Below the pieces are notes generated by a model. It was given only the letters and a program-made list of their open reading frames with translations. It ran no database searches and was not told the DNA's origin. Shown one piece after another: positions 1 to 8,432 of a stretch of DNA of 62,279 nt; positions within the stretch are counted from its first letter, which is position 1, and the number at the start of each line of letters is the position of its first letter. The DNA is from an uncultured Porphyromonadaceae bacterium (GTDB lineage: Bacteria; Bacteroidota; Bacteroidia; Bacteroidales; Muribaculaceae), in the NCBI GenBank assembly GCA_900545955.1, contig URAU01000015.1:1-62279 (forward strand), given 5' to 3'. The translations under genes and the position numbers were made by a program.

Positions 1-41
1 AGCGAGTGTCTCGTGGGCTCGGAGATGTGTATAAGAGACAG
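1..41. other. Nextera sequencing adapter (contamination)
   Basis: Bases 8-41 match the 34-nt Illumina Nextera read-2 transposon adapter, ending in the Tn5 mosaic end at base 41. It is library sequence left on the contig end and should be trimmed. A reading frame runs from a GTG at base 6 through it into the first gene, so any protein beginning MSRGLGDVYKRQ is partly artificial. Confidence 0.97.
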
Positions 42-626
42 CCACTGCCTGCCGCACCGAGAACCGCCACGCTGAGCGGCCGCGTGCCGCAGACGGCCTT
101 AGCCATCGCCTATCCCATGGCCGGATACGGCACCCCGGAATATTTCAACGCCGACATAATCAGCGACATACTGGCCAACGGACATGCCAGCCGCTTCTAC
201 CGCGAACTGCTGATGGGCACCGATATCTTTACCGAAGTCGACGCGGCCATCCAGGGCACGGAAGAGCCGGGCCTCTTCCTGATCAACGCCAAACTGGCGC
301 GAAACGGCGAAGAGGCCGAGCGCGAGGCAATCGCGGCAATCGACGCGCAGACTTCGCGCATGGCCCGGGAGATGGTCGGGCAACGCGACGTGGAGCTGTG
401 TCTCAACCGGCTGGAATCCGCCCGTACATTCGGGCTGCTGAACTATCTGAGCGTAGCGCAGACAATCGCACTCGCAGAGATGCACCGCGAGGATGCCAAC
501 CGCTTCATGGAGCCATACCGGGCCATAACACCCGATACACTACGCTCCACAGCCGCTACCATTTTCAATCCCGACCATAAGTGCACGCTCATCTACCGCC
601 CGGAGGGGGCGGAGAGCGTACAATAA
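42..626 (+). CDS. M16 (insulinase/pitrilysin) family peptidase, C-terminal fragment
   Basis: About 194 residues of the C-terminal part of an M16-family metallopeptidase-fold protein remain. The 5' part is cut off by the contig end, so the first codons before base 42 come from the adapter. The visible part resembles the second, non-catalytic M16 repeat: a YPMAGYGTPEYF stretch, then SDILANGHASRFYRELL, a helical region and a final strand HKCTLIYRP. The HxxEH zinc site belongs to the missing N-terminal half, so it cannot be judged whether this copy is catalytic. The gene converges on xseB with 27 bp between the stop codons. Family assignment is from overall pattern and is fairly sure. Confidence 0.8.
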   Translation, partial: PLPAAPRTATLSGRVPQTALAIAYPMAGYGTPEYFNADIISDILANGHASRFYRELLMGTDIFTEVDAAIQGTEEPGLFLINAKLARNGEEAEREAIAAIDAQTSRMAREMVGQRDVELCLNRLESARTFGLLNYLSVAQTIALAEMHREDANRFMEPYRAITPDTLRSTAATIFNPDHKCTLIYRPEGAESVQ

Positions 627-653
627 TCCGATATACAAATTTTTACAACGTTC

Positions 654-878
654 TCAGTGCTGTTGGTCGAGGATAGCACGGAGCTCCTCGTCGGTAGCCA
701 CAAGGCGGCTGCGGCATTCGGCTATAAGTTCGGTGGCACGGCGCGTAAGAGCGGCAAGGCGGTCGATGTCGCACTCGTCGCTCTGCATCAGGCGCAGGAT
801 TTTTTCAAGTTCGGCCACGGCCTGACTGTAGTTAAGATCTTTGGCGGGAGTGAATACCGCCTTTTTTTCGTCTGACAT
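654..878 (-). CDS. xseB: Exodeoxyribonuclease VII small subunit
   Basis: A 74-residue protein, normal length for XseB. It is predicted to form the small helical subunit of exonuclease VII, which degrades single-stranded DNA into oligonucleotides in the cytoplasm and acts in mismatch repair and DNA damage processing. The family core is visible as YSQAVAELEKILRLMQSDE, followed by the second helix with LTRRATELIAECRSRL. It starts with ATG at 878 and lies 99 bp downstream of xseA on the same strand, so the two subunits are probably co-transcribed. The order xseA then xseB is usual in Bacteroidales. Confidence 0.95.
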   Translation of the reverse strand: MSDEKKAVFTPAKDLNYSQAVAELEKILRLMQSDECDIDRLAALTRRATELIAECRSRLVATDEELRAILDQQH

Positions 879-977
879 AAGAGTGTATGTAAAAACTTGG
901 TACTTATATACTTATCGACTGCTGATTGTATCTGAATCGTTGATTTCCTCAGACAATACTTTCTTGTTTATTGTGTC

Positions 978-2291
978 TTACGACGGCTGCCCTACGGCCT
1001 CGACGGTCGACTCGACGGTGCCCGAGGCGAGAATCGTCTGGAGGTGCGTGCCGGGAGCGAGGCCGTCGGTCGACGTGATGGCATGGCCGTCGACGCGCGT
1101 TATCGAGTAGCCGCGGCGCAGGGTGGCCATTGGCGAAAGTGCTTCTACAAGCGCCTCGATGGAGTCGAGCCGCTGGCGCTGGCGTGCTGTGCGGTTGCGC
1201 ACGGCCTCCGCAAGCGCCTCACGCATCATCTGCAGGCGCGTGAGCTGCGGCTGGATGCGTCGGCCGCTCACGCCTCCAAGCGTGGCCGAGGCCTGCATGA
1301 GGCGCTGGCGCGCCCGCTCCACGGCGTTGCGCGACGCCACCGGCAGTAGGCTCTCGGCCTGGGCAAGCTGCTCTTTATAGCCTGAGAGGCGCTCCGTGGC
1401 CGACTGCAGGATTCGCGCCCCGATTGTCTCGATATGGGTGAGTGCATTTTCGGCAGTGGATACGAGCCATTCGGCCACGGCAGTAGGGGTCTTAAGCCGC
1501 AGATTGGCTACCCAGTCGAGCACGGTCACGTCGCGCTCGTGGCCTATTCCGATGGCTATGGGGAGAGGGAACTGAGCCACATTCGCTGCCAGTTCATAAT
1601 CCTCGAATGCCTGGAGGTCGGAGGTGGCGCCTCCGCCACGGATTACCACTACCCCATCCCACGGCTCAGGATCGGCGGCAATCTGCTCGAGGGCGGCGAT
1701 GATGGATTTCGGGGCCGACGCACCCTGCATCACAGCGGGGAAAAGTTTCGTATGGAAACGCAGGCGGCGGGGATTGGAGTAGAGCTGATTCATGAAATCT
1801 CCGTAACCGGCGGCTCCGGCAGCCGAAACTACCGCGATGCGCTGTGGCACCGGCGGCCATTGCAGCTGCCGGTTGAGTTCGAGAATCCCCTCCTCTTTCA
1901 GGCGCATGAGGATTTCACGGCGACGACGCAGAAGGTCGCCCATGGTATACTCGGGATTCACTGCCGATACTACGAGCGAGAATCCGTAGACCGGATGCAT
2001 CGACGCTGACACACGGAGCATCACTTTCAGTCCGGAGGCGAAACGCTGCCCTGTCGCGGCAAAGAATTCGGCATCGATACGGCCGAAACTGCTCGCCCAG
2101 ATCACGCCGCGGGCTTTGGCCACCTGCAGTCCGCGCTCGTCCTTCTGCAGGAGTTCCATATAGCAGTGGCCGCCGCGCACGGCAACGTCGAGGATTTCGG
2201 CCGTCACCCAGACATTCTGTGTCTCGGGGCGTTGCACGAGAGCCGCCACCGTCTGCTGCAGCTGCAGCAGCGTAAGAACCTTCTGATTCAC
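978..2291 (-). CDS. xseA: Exodeoxyribonuclease VII large subunit
   Basis: A 437-residue catalytic subunit of exonuclease VII. The N-terminal 100 residues form the OB-fold nucleic-acid binding domain (VWVTAEILD, HCYMELLQKD). The central nuclease domain carries the diagnostic stretches VVIRGGGATSDLQAFEDYELA and IGIGHERDVTVLDWVANLR followed by KTPTAVAEWL. A helical C-terminal region binds XseB. The start is GTG at 2291: no ATG lies upstream in frame, and the MNxxLTLLQL beginning agrees with other Bacteroidales XseA proteins. It is encoded just upstream of xseB. The REP-like palindrome pair at 2349-2430 sits in its upstream region. Confidence 0.95.
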   Translation of the reverse strand: MNQKVLTLLQLQQTVAALVQRPETQNVWVTAEILDVAVRGGHCYMELLQKDERGLQVAKARGVIWASSFGRIDAEFFAATGQRFASGLKVMLRVSASMHPVYGFSLVVSAVNPEYTMGDLLRRRREILMRLKEEGILELNRQLQWPPVPQRIAVVSAAGAAGYGDFMNQLYSNPRRLRFHTKLFPAVMQGASAPKSIIAALEQIAADPEPWDGVVVIRGGGATSDLQAFEDYELAANVAQFPLPIAIGIGHERDVTVLDWVANLRLKTPTAVAEWLVSTAENALTHIETIGARILQSATERLSGYKEQLAQAESLLPVASRNAVERARQRLMQASATLGGVSGRRIQPQLTRLQMMREALAEAVRNRTARQRQRLDSIEALVEALSPMATLRRGYSITRVDGHAITSTDGLAPGTHLQTILASGTVESTVEAVGQPS

Positions 2292-2348
2292 GTTATTAAA
2301 TGTGATAATAATCTTTATTGATAAGAAAAAATATGTTGGTCCCCAAAT

Positions 2349-2430
2349 TGTAGGAATGCACTCTGGTGCATCCTAACATCAGCAAGTTAGCATCTGAAAA
2401 CGAGCGGATGCACCAGGTTGTATCCCTACA
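2349..2430. repeat. REP-like palindromic repeat pair (locus 1)
   Basis: Two copies of a short palindromic unit face each other: one begins TGTAGG and ends GGTGCATCC, the other begins GGATGCACC and ends CCTACA, separated by about 32 bp. The same unit, with GGATGCACC..GGTGCATCC or GGACGCAC..GTGCGTCC arms and a TGTAGG flank on one side only, recurs at 17187, 43479-43688 and 59439. All loci are intergenic. Confidence 0.8.
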
Positions 2431-2482
2431 TTTTGATGTCCGGTTATTTAGGTGAAGTCAATTGCCAACATATATATTCACC

Positions 2483-3142
2483 TTATTTTTTTATCTTCTC
2501 CATTTTTTTACCATTCCAGCGGTACACCAGCTCGCCGCGGAGGAGGCCGTCGGCCCATGAGCCCTCGCCTGGAGCGAGGAAGTCGCCGAGCTTGTTCTGG
2601 AGCGTCAGCGTACGTGTGGATGGGTCGTAGACGGCGCGTGCCAACGTGATGGGATAAAGATTCTCGAGGTCGTCGCGGCGGTCGGCACCCTCGGGCGCTA
2701 TCCATTCGGAAAGTTGGGGCACGATAAAGAGACCACGGTCAACCGGCTCCCAGGCAGTGGTATAGAACCGCACCTCGCTGTCGGGGGCAGGTGTGCTGAC
2801 GGTGGTTATCACCATCAGGAGAGTGTCGCCACGGTGGGGAATCAGCGAGAGCTCCACCTCCTGCACGTCGGAAGTAGAGAAGGTAATCTGCGAGGGTGAG
2901 GCTGCCAAAACGCGTGCATTCCCTTTGAAAGCGTTTTTCGAGGGCTTGTCGGAGCCGCTGCGGTAATAGTCGAGCATATCCAGACGCGTGGTGCGGTCGA
3001 TGGTCGGGAAGATGCGTAGCGGGGCGTTGGCGAAAAAGTCGGCGGCGGTAAGCGAGTCGGTCTTCTCGGCTGGTTTCGCGGCCGATACAGCCAGAGCGGC
3101 GAGCGCCGTCAGAAGAGTGGATATGAGGAGTCTGCGAATCAT
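2483..3142 (-). CDS. DUF3256 family secreted protein
   Basis: A 219-residue protein of unknown function that looks like the Bacteroidales DUF3256 family: a signal peptide (about residues 1-21, ending near AVSAA) followed by the hallmark FFANAPLRIFPTID and LDMLDYYRSG. The rest is beta-rich, consistent with a small periplasmic protein; there is no lipobox cysteine. It starts with ATG at 3142, 57 bp downstream of the DEAD-box helicase stop on the same strand, so the two may share a transcript. No catalytic motif is visible and no role is proposed. The family name rests on memory of the N-terminal motif. Confidence 0.75.
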   Translation of the reverse strand: MIRRLLISTLLTALAALAVSAAKPAEKTDSLTAADFFANAPLRIFPTIDRTTRLDMLDYYRSGSDKPSKNAFKGNARVLAASPSQITFSTSDVQEVELSLIPHRGDTLLMVITTVSTPAPDSEVRFYTTAWEPVDRGLFIVPQLSEWIAPEGADRRDDLENLYPITLARAVYDPSTRTLTLQNKLGDFLAPGEGSWADGLLRGELVYRWNGKKMEKIKK

Positions 3143-3199
3143 ATGCTTTTCGTTTTGAGGATGGGGAGAGTATCTGTGGGTTCAGCCTGGGCGGCCTCG

Positions 3200-4969
3200 T
3201 CAGCGGGCTTTACGGCGCTGGCGGCGTTTGAATTTTTCGAAGGCATCGTAGGCGTCCTCCGGCTCGACGGGAGCATCGACGTATTTGTCTTTGGTGCGTC
3301 GCACGGAGGCCTTGGCGTAATCCTTGTCGGGCGAAGCAATCTCGCTGTAGATGCGTTTGCCCATGAAATCGGCCCCCTTGAGGGCTCCCACCACGCGGCG
3401 TGCGTCGCTTTTCTTCACATCAAAGAGCGAGTAGCCGGGCATCAGGTCGATGCGTCCCACATCGACGCGTTTGCCGCCCACAACCTTGTTGAGCATCTCG
3501 ATAAGGTTGCCGGCATAGAAGCCGTCGCGCTTGCCGGCGTTCACATAGATACGCTCCATTCCCTTCGAGGCCGTGCGACGGTCCTTCTCCTCCTTGGTGG
3601 CGGGAGCATCGGAGCGCTCCTTGCGCTCTTTCCGCGGTTTTTCGTCGATATAATCAATTTGGGGAGCGTCCTTATAGTATTCGAGCAGACGGTTGAATTC
3701 GAGCGACAGCACGCGCTTGAGCAGATCTTCGTTGGAAAGCCAGCCGAGCTTCTTTGCCACGCCGGGGATGAAGCGGCCGATTTCCTCGTCGTTGACCTCC
3801 ACACGCTCCAGGCGGTCGGCGAGCCAGAACAGCTGCTTCTCGATGATATGATCTGGGGTGGGCACCTCCTTGCGCTCGAAGGTCTTGCCTATGATGCGTT
3901 CAATCTCGCGCAGCTTACCCCTCTCGCGCGAATGGATTATTGCGATGGATACGCCGGTCTTGCCGGCGCGGCCGGTGCGGCCCGAGCGGTGGGTGTAGAC
4001 GGCCGTATCCTCTGGTAGTCCATAGTTTATCACGTGTGTAAGGTCGTCGACATCAAGGCCGCGGGCGGCAACATCGGTGGCCACGAGGAGCGTGACGACG
4101 CGGTCGCGGAACTTCTTCATCACCATGTCTCGCTGTTGCTGCGAGAGGTCGCCGTGGAGCGCGTCGGCATTGTAGCCGTCGCGTATCAGATTTTCGGCCA
4201 CCTCCTGCGTATCGCGGCGCGTGCGGCAGAAGATAATGGCGTAGATGTTGGGTGAATTGTCGGCTATACGCTTAAGGGCGAGGTATTTGTCGCGCGCATG
4301 GACCATATAGTAGATATGGCGCACATTGGCCGCCCCTTCGTTGCGCGTGCCGACCACGAACTCTACCGGATCGTGCATGAACCGCTTGGCGATTTTGGCG
4401 ATTTCAGCAGGCATCGTAGCCGAGAACATGAGCATCTTGCGGTCGGAGGGCACATGCTCCAGAATCTCGTTTATGGAGTCGACAAAACCCATGTTGAGCA
4501 TCTCGTCGGCTTCGTCGAGGATTACGGTATGCACGTCGTCGAGCTTCACCACCCCGCGGTTTATCAGGTCGATAAGACGGCCCGGAGTAGCCACGATTAT
4601 CTGCACTCCCTCGCGGAGTGCGTGAATCTGGCTCTGAATGCTCGAACCGCCGTAGACGGGAAGCACCGACAGCCCGGGAATATATTTCGAGAAATCCACG
4701 AGGTCCGAGGCAATCTGGAGGCAGAGCTCGCGCGTGGGCGAAAGGATAAGCGCCTGAGGCACGTGGCGCTCCACATCGATGCGCTGGAGCACCGGCAGCC
4801 CGAATGCCGCCGTCTTACCCGTGCCCGTCTGAGCCAGCGCCACAACATCTCCCTCCTGGCCGAGCAGATGAGGAATCACCTTCTCCTGAACGGGCATCGG
4901 AGTCTCAAAACCCAAATCCTCTATCGCATGGCGCAGCGGTTCGCTCACGCCCAATTCTTCAAACGTCAT
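3200..4969 (-). CDS. DEAD-box RNA helicase, DeaD/CsdA type
   Basis: A 589-residue ATP-dependent RNA helicase, probably acting in ribosome assembly and mRNA unwinding. The motifs come in order: Q motif (FETPMPVQEK, about 21-30), Walker A AQTGTGKT (46-53), PTRELCLQI, DEAD in VILDEADEMLNMGF, SAT, and HRSGRTGRAG. A DbpA-type RNA-binding domain follows (RIYVNAGKRDGFYAGNLIEML through GKRIYSEIA), with a basic tail ending RRQRRKAR. The chosen start is ATG 4969 (MTFEELGVSEPL); the frame is open to 5086 but those 39 residues are unlike the family and lie in the probable 5' leader. A TAGCTTTG -7 box at 5084-5091 supports this. Confidence 0.93.
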   Translation of the reverse strand: MTFEELGVSEPLRHAIEDLGFETPMPVQEKVIPHLLGQEGDVVALAQTGTGKTAAFGLPVLQRIDVERHVPQALILSPTRELCLQIASDLVDFSKYIPGLSVLPVYGGSSIQSQIHALREGVQIIVATPGRLIDLINRGVVKLDDVHTVILDEADEMLNMGFVDSINEILEHVPSDRKMLMFSATMPAEIAKIAKRFMHDPVEFVVGTRNEGAANVRHIYYMVHARDKYLALKRIADNSPNIYAIIFCRTRRDTQEVAENLIRDGYNADALHGDLSQQQRDMVMKKFRDRVVTLLVATDVAARGLDVDDLTHVINYGLPEDTAVYTHRSGRTGRAGKTGVSIAIIHSRERGKLREIERIIGKTFERKEVPTPDHIIEKQLFWLADRLERVEVNDEEIGRFIPGVAKKLGWLSNEDLLKRVLSLEFNRLLEYYKDAPQIDYIDEKPRKERKERSDAPATKEEKDRRTASKGMERIYVNAGKRDGFYAGNLIEMLNKVVGGKRVDVGRIDLMPGYSLFDVKKSDARRVVGALKGADFMGKRIYSEIASPDKDYAKASVRRTKDKYVDAPVEPEDAYDAFEKFKRRQRRKAR

Positions 4970-5083
4970 AATAAGTAACGGTTCAATAGTAAAACGTAAC
5001 CATCGCCGGACGCTGCCATCACAATTCCAGAAACTCCAGTTGTCCCGGAAGCAATATGGAACTACCGCCCGGCTTTTAAGATA

Positions 5084-5091
5084 CAAAGCTA
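5084..5091 (-). promoter_or_regulatory. Bacteroidetes -7 box upstream of DEAD-box helicase
   Basis: Reads TAGCTTTG on the minus strand, matching TAnnTTTG. It would give a leader of about 105-110 nt before ATG 4969. No clear -33 TTG stands at 19-21 bp, so the call rests on the -7 box and position only. Confidence 0.5.
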
Positions 5092-5185
5092 CTAATAAAA
5101 ATCAAAAACCGCCCCGATGGTTCGCACAAAATCCCCCTTTAGCTAAATTTAGTATTGACATTCAAAGTAATAATCTGTATTTAGT

Positions 5186-6049
5186 TTAAGACGGATTTCC
5201 TTTAAAAACAATAAGTAGTACAAGAATAAATATTGCTATTAATATAGGTAAAAGGAGATAACTATAGAATTTCAGTGATACTTTTATTAGCAAAAGCATC
5301 ATTTTCGCAAAATCAACCTTTAATTTACCAAAAATATAGATTTCAATAATCATCAATGGAATGAGTTGTGCAAAAAGGATAAATTCATCAGGCAAAACCC
5401 AAAGCTTTGAAATAGCCTCACAAAGCACATAGATTGTGAGTATAGCACAAATCATATATGTAAAAGCATAAAGTGTTTCCACATAATTGATACGAACAAC
5501 AATTATTTTAATACTTTTATATAAAGCCCAACTTGTATACGGTATTGTCAACAAAAAAAGAAGATAACCATTCCGCAGAATATATTGATAAATATCGGAA
5601 TCCTGTCCGAGCACTATCCATATCGGAAATAAAACAGCTTCTATTATGTATCTTAAAATCAAGTTAGGGAATATTATAGTATGTACGGCAAGAGGTACAG
5701 TTAAAAGAAGTAGGGCATGAAGAGTAACAAATATCACAAATGGATGTGTAATTTTTTTTCTTGCCCCATTGATGTAGTCAATTATGATTTTATATGGACA
5801 AAAAACTAAAAGACATAACGACCTGAAAAACTTTGAGTCTATCGGGAAAATAGTTTCACGAATATGTTTTCCCAATGTTTGCACATCCAATCTGTTTTCA
5901 GACATCTCCTGACCACATTCCGGGCAGTATTTACTATGACATTGTGCACCGCAATTAAGGCATTCCTTCTGACTAATCTGGAAATCTATTTCCCGCAAGA
6001 ATAATCCAGAAAAGAACATTTGAAGATATTTGACAATGTGAGATTCCAT
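5186..6049 (-). CDS. DUF3667 family zinc-ribbon membrane protein
   Basis: A 287-residue membrane protein. The N-terminal 50 residues carry a CxxC...CxxC zinc ribbon (CLNCGAQ...YCPECGQEM), then the conserved region LGKHIRETIFPIDSKFFRSL and about five hydrophobic segments from about residue 100 to the end. This layout matches DUF3667, a family of unknown function common in Bacteroidetes. Its base composition is strikingly AT-rich compared with both neighbours, and the gaps on either side are AT-rich too, so it is probably a later insertion or acquired by transfer. It stands alone on the minus strand. ATG 6049 is the chosen start; a -7 box lies at 6127-6134. Confidence 0.8.
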   Translation of the reverse strand: MESHIVKYLQMFFSGLFLREIDFQISQKECLNCGAQCHSKYCPECGQEMSENRLDVQTLGKHIRETIFPIDSKFFRSLCLLVFCPYKIIIDYINGARKKITHPFVIFVTLHALLLLTVPLAVHTIIFPNLILRYIIEAVLFPIWIVLGQDSDIYQYILRNGYLLFLLTIPYTSWALYKSIKIIVVRINYVETLYAFTYMICAILTIYVLCEAISKLWVLPDEFILFAQLIPLMIIEIYIFGKLKVDFAKMMLLLIKVSLKFYSYLLLPILIAIFILVLLIVFKGNPS

Positions 6050-6126
6050 ATTTAATGTGACCGAATAAGGTTTATGAAAGGATAACAGAGTTATAGTTTT
6101 AATGCATCACGAATTCTATTCACTTG

Positions 6127-6134
6127 CAAAGCTA
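6127..6134 (-). promoter_or_regulatory. Bacteroidetes -7 box upstream of the DUF3667 gene
   Basis: Reads TAGCTTTG on the minus strand, about 75 bp upstream of ATG 6049. No convincing -33 TTG was found at the right distance. Confidence 0.45.
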
Positions 6135-6214
6135 TAAAATATATTGAGAAATAACATGGAATCGGGAGCGATAGAAAGAGTGTGGAAAGTATTTCATTCA
6201 TTGGATTTAGTTTG

Positions 6215-6222
6215 TAAATTTG
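6215..6222 (+). promoter_or_regulatory. -7 box immediately before the HAD phosphatase start
   Basis: TAAATTTG ends only 7 bp before ATG 6230. Transcription normally begins about 5-7 bp after this box in Bacteroidetes, so the mRNA would be leaderless or nearly so. No strong -33 TTG is present at 19-21 bp. Confidence 0.55.
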
Positions 6223-6229
6223 CAGGTAT

Positions 6230-7117
6230 ATGAGCGAAACGAAAACTCTTTATGTCAGCGACCTCGACGGAACACTGCTCGGAGCTGACTCGAAGATAAG
6301 CCCCACGACGGCAAAGATTCTGACGCGTCTGGCGTCGCACGGGGTGATGGTGACTCCGGCCACGGCGCGCACTCCGGCCACGGTGCAGCCTCTGATGGCC
6401 AACGTCGGACCAAGCCTCTACACCGACGCCGAGGGGCAGTTGCAATGCCTCCCGGCTATAGTAATGACCGGCGCCGCGCTGTGGGACCGCTTCGAATGCC
6501 GGTTCGACAGCATCACGCTGATTCCCGAGGACGATGCCCGAAGGATTCTCGATACGTTTCAGGGCGAATCACTCAGGCCATTCATCTACTGCCTGAGTGG
6601 CAACAGTTTCCTGAACGTCTACCATTCGGCGGCGATGAGCCGGCGTGAAGACGCGTTCTATCAGGAGCGGCGCCATCTGGAGCTGAAGCGTTTCCATCTC
6701 GACCAGCAGCCGTCGTCGCTGGGAGGCGTGGCGCTGTTTTTCGCCATCGGCCCAGTGAAGGCAGTCAAACAAGCCTCGGAAAAATTGTCGGAGGTTACCG
6801 ACTGCGCCACGGCGTGGTATCCCGACGTCATCATGCCCGACACAGGGCTGATCGACATCTACGCTCCCGGAGTTTCGAAGGCACTTGCCGTCGAGCAGCT
6901 TGCCGGGCGCGTGGGAGCAAAGCGCACGGTGGTATTCGGCGACAACCTCAACGACCTGCCGATGATGCGCGTGGCAACGGAGGCGGTGGCAGTGGAAAAC
7001 GCCCTGCCGCAAGTAAAGAAAGAAGCACACACTGTAATCGGCCCGAACACGGCCGATTCCGTGGCCCGCTTCATAGCCGAGCGCGAGGGAGTCTATATCG
7101 ACGACCTTCTGATCTGA
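6230..7117 (+). CDS. HAD-superfamily phosphatase, Cof type
   Basis: A 295-residue cytoplasmic HAD hydrolase of the Cof/YidA subfamily, predicted to remove phosphate from small metabolites such as sugar phosphates. The catalytic motif I is YVSDLDGTLL with nucleophile D11 and acid D13. Motif II is in MVTPATARTPATV, and the Mg-binding motif IV is VVFGDNLNDLPMM near the C-terminus. A type-IIB cap fills the middle. The substrate cannot be told from sequence. The next gene, a histidine kinase, starts 26 bp downstream on the same strand. A -7 promoter box sits only 7 bp before the start codon. Confidence 0.9.
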   Translation: MSETKTLYVSDLDGTLLGADSKISPTTAKILTRLASHGVMVTPATARTPATVQPLMANVGPSLYTDAEGQLQCLPAIVMTGAALWDRFECRFDSITLIPEDDARRILDTFQGESLRPFIYCLSGNSFLNVYHSAAMSRREDAFYQERRHLELKRFHLDQQPSSLGGVALFFAIGPVKAVKQASEKLSEVTDCATAWYPDVIMPDTGLIDIYAPGVSKALAVEQLAGRVGAKRTVVFGDNLNDLPMMRVATEAVAVENALPQVKKEAHTVIGPNTADSVARFIAEREGVYIDDLLI

Positions 7118-7143
7118 GAATCCATAACCGAATATCCGGTAAG

Positions 7144-8355
7144 ATGAATATCTACGACATCCGCCGCTTTGGCGTGGTTGCATTCCTGCTCATTTCAGTG
7201 GCTCTTGTAGGCTTCTTTCTGTATGTGAGCAACAACCTGGTGGCCGACCTGGCCACGCAGGAGCGCGAGCGCATGCAGATATGGGCCGACGCCACACGCC
7301 AGCTCACTGTCGGGCAGGCCGATGCCACCGGCAGCGAGGCATCGGCCGATAATATCGACTTTCTTTTCTCGATAATCGAGCGCAACCATACCATTCCGGT
7401 ACTCCTAACCGACGACGGAGGCAACATCCTCCTCCACCGCAACTTCGACCTGCCCGAGCCGGTCGACTCGCTCGAGCCGTGGCTCATTTCCGATGCCAAC
7501 GCCGCCTTCCTGCAGCGCAAACTTAGCGAGCTGGAAAAAAGTCCGAACGTGATTCATATCATCATTTCTCCGGGCAACATGCAGCACCTCTATTACGACG
7601 ACTCCAAACTGCTGAAACGTCTGAGCTACTATCCTTACATCCAGATTGTAGTTATGCTGGCGTTTATTCTTGTGGTTTATTTCGCCGTAAATTCCACCCG
7701 GCGCGCCGAACAGAACAAGGTGTGGGTGGGACTTTCGAAAGAAACGGCCCACCAGTTAGGTACGCCCATCTCGTCGCTCATGGCCTGGATGGAGCTTCTG
7801 CAGAGCATGGGAGTCGACCCCGAGACCGTGCGCGAGATGAACAAGGACGTCAACCGTCTGAGCACCATCGCCTCACGCTTCTCGAAAATCGGATCGCAGC
7901 CGCAGATGGAACCCGACAACCTCAACACGGTAGTCGGGCATGCCGCCTCCTATATGGCTACGCGCATCTCCAGCCGAATCAAACTCACAACTGATCTCTG
8001 CCCGGAGCAACTCGATGTGCTCGTATGCGCTCCGCTACTCGAATGGGTGCTTGAAAACCTGATAAAGAATGCTGTCGACGCCATGGACGGGACAGGTTCG
8101 ATTACCGTAACTACCTCGCGCGAAGGGCAGAAAGCCTGCATCACCGTGGCCGATACCGGCCGAGGCATACCGCGCAAACGCCAGAAGACGGTATTCAATC
8201 CCGGCTATACCACAAAAAAACGCGGATGGGGTCTCGGCCTCACCCTGGCCAAACGCATCATCGAACAATACCACAAAGGGCGCATCTTCGTCAGCCACTC
8301 CGAGCCCGGCGTCGGCACCACCTTCGCCATCCACCTGCCGCTCCTCCCCTCCTAA
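7144..8355 (+). CDS. Membrane-bound sensor histidine kinase
   Basis: A 403-residue sensor kinase. An N-terminal membrane helix (about 9-28) and a second one (about 163-183, YIQIVVMLAFILVVYFAV) bracket a periplasmic sensing region of about 130 residues. The phospho-acceptor helix contains ETAHQLGTPISSL with H203. The HATPase domain follows: N box LENLIKNAVDAMDG (N309), G1 DTGRGI (D337) and G2 GWGLGLTLAKRI. There is no HAMP domain, receiver domain or response-regulator gene next to it, so the partner must lie elsewhere. ATG 7144 is the chosen start because the frame before it overlaps the HAD gene and is unlike a kinase. A bidirectional terminator follows. Confidence 0.9.
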   Translation: MNIYDIRRFGVVAFLLISVALVGFFLYVSNNLVADLATQERERMQIWADATRQLTVGQADATGSEASADNIDFLFSIIERNHTIPVLLTDDGGNILLHRNFDLPEPVDSLEPWLISDANAAFLQRKLSELEKSPNVIHIIISPGNMQHLYYDDSKLLKRLSYYPYIQIVVMLAFILVVYFAVNSTRRAEQNKVWVGLSKETAHQLGTPISSLMAWMELLQSMGVDPETVREMNKDVNRLSTIASRFSKIGSQPQMEPDNLNTVVGHAASYMATRISSRIKLTTDLCPEQLDVLVCAPLLEWVLENLIKNAVDAMDGTGSITVTTSREGQKACITVADTGRGIPRKRQKTVFNPGYTTKKRGWGLGLTLAKRIIEQYHKGRIFVSHSEPGVGTTFAIHLPLLPS

Positions 8356-8371
8356 CCAGGGCATAAACTAC

Positions 8372-8414
8372 AAAAAAGCAACCGCACTAAATCACAGCGT
8401 GCGGTTGCTTTTTT
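8372..8414. terminator. Bidirectional intrinsic terminator
   Basis: A perfect 16-bp inverted repeat (AAAAAAGCAACCGCAC and its complement) around an 11-nt loop, so both strands end in a run of six T. It lies between the convergent histidine kinase and outer-membrane protein genes. Confidence 0.93.
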
Positions 8415-8432
8415 ATGTCGCTTCCAGAGAAA

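Noticed and set aside
3143..4018. 291-codon plus-strand frame
   Set aside because: Antisense to the DEAD-box helicase; no recognisable domain.
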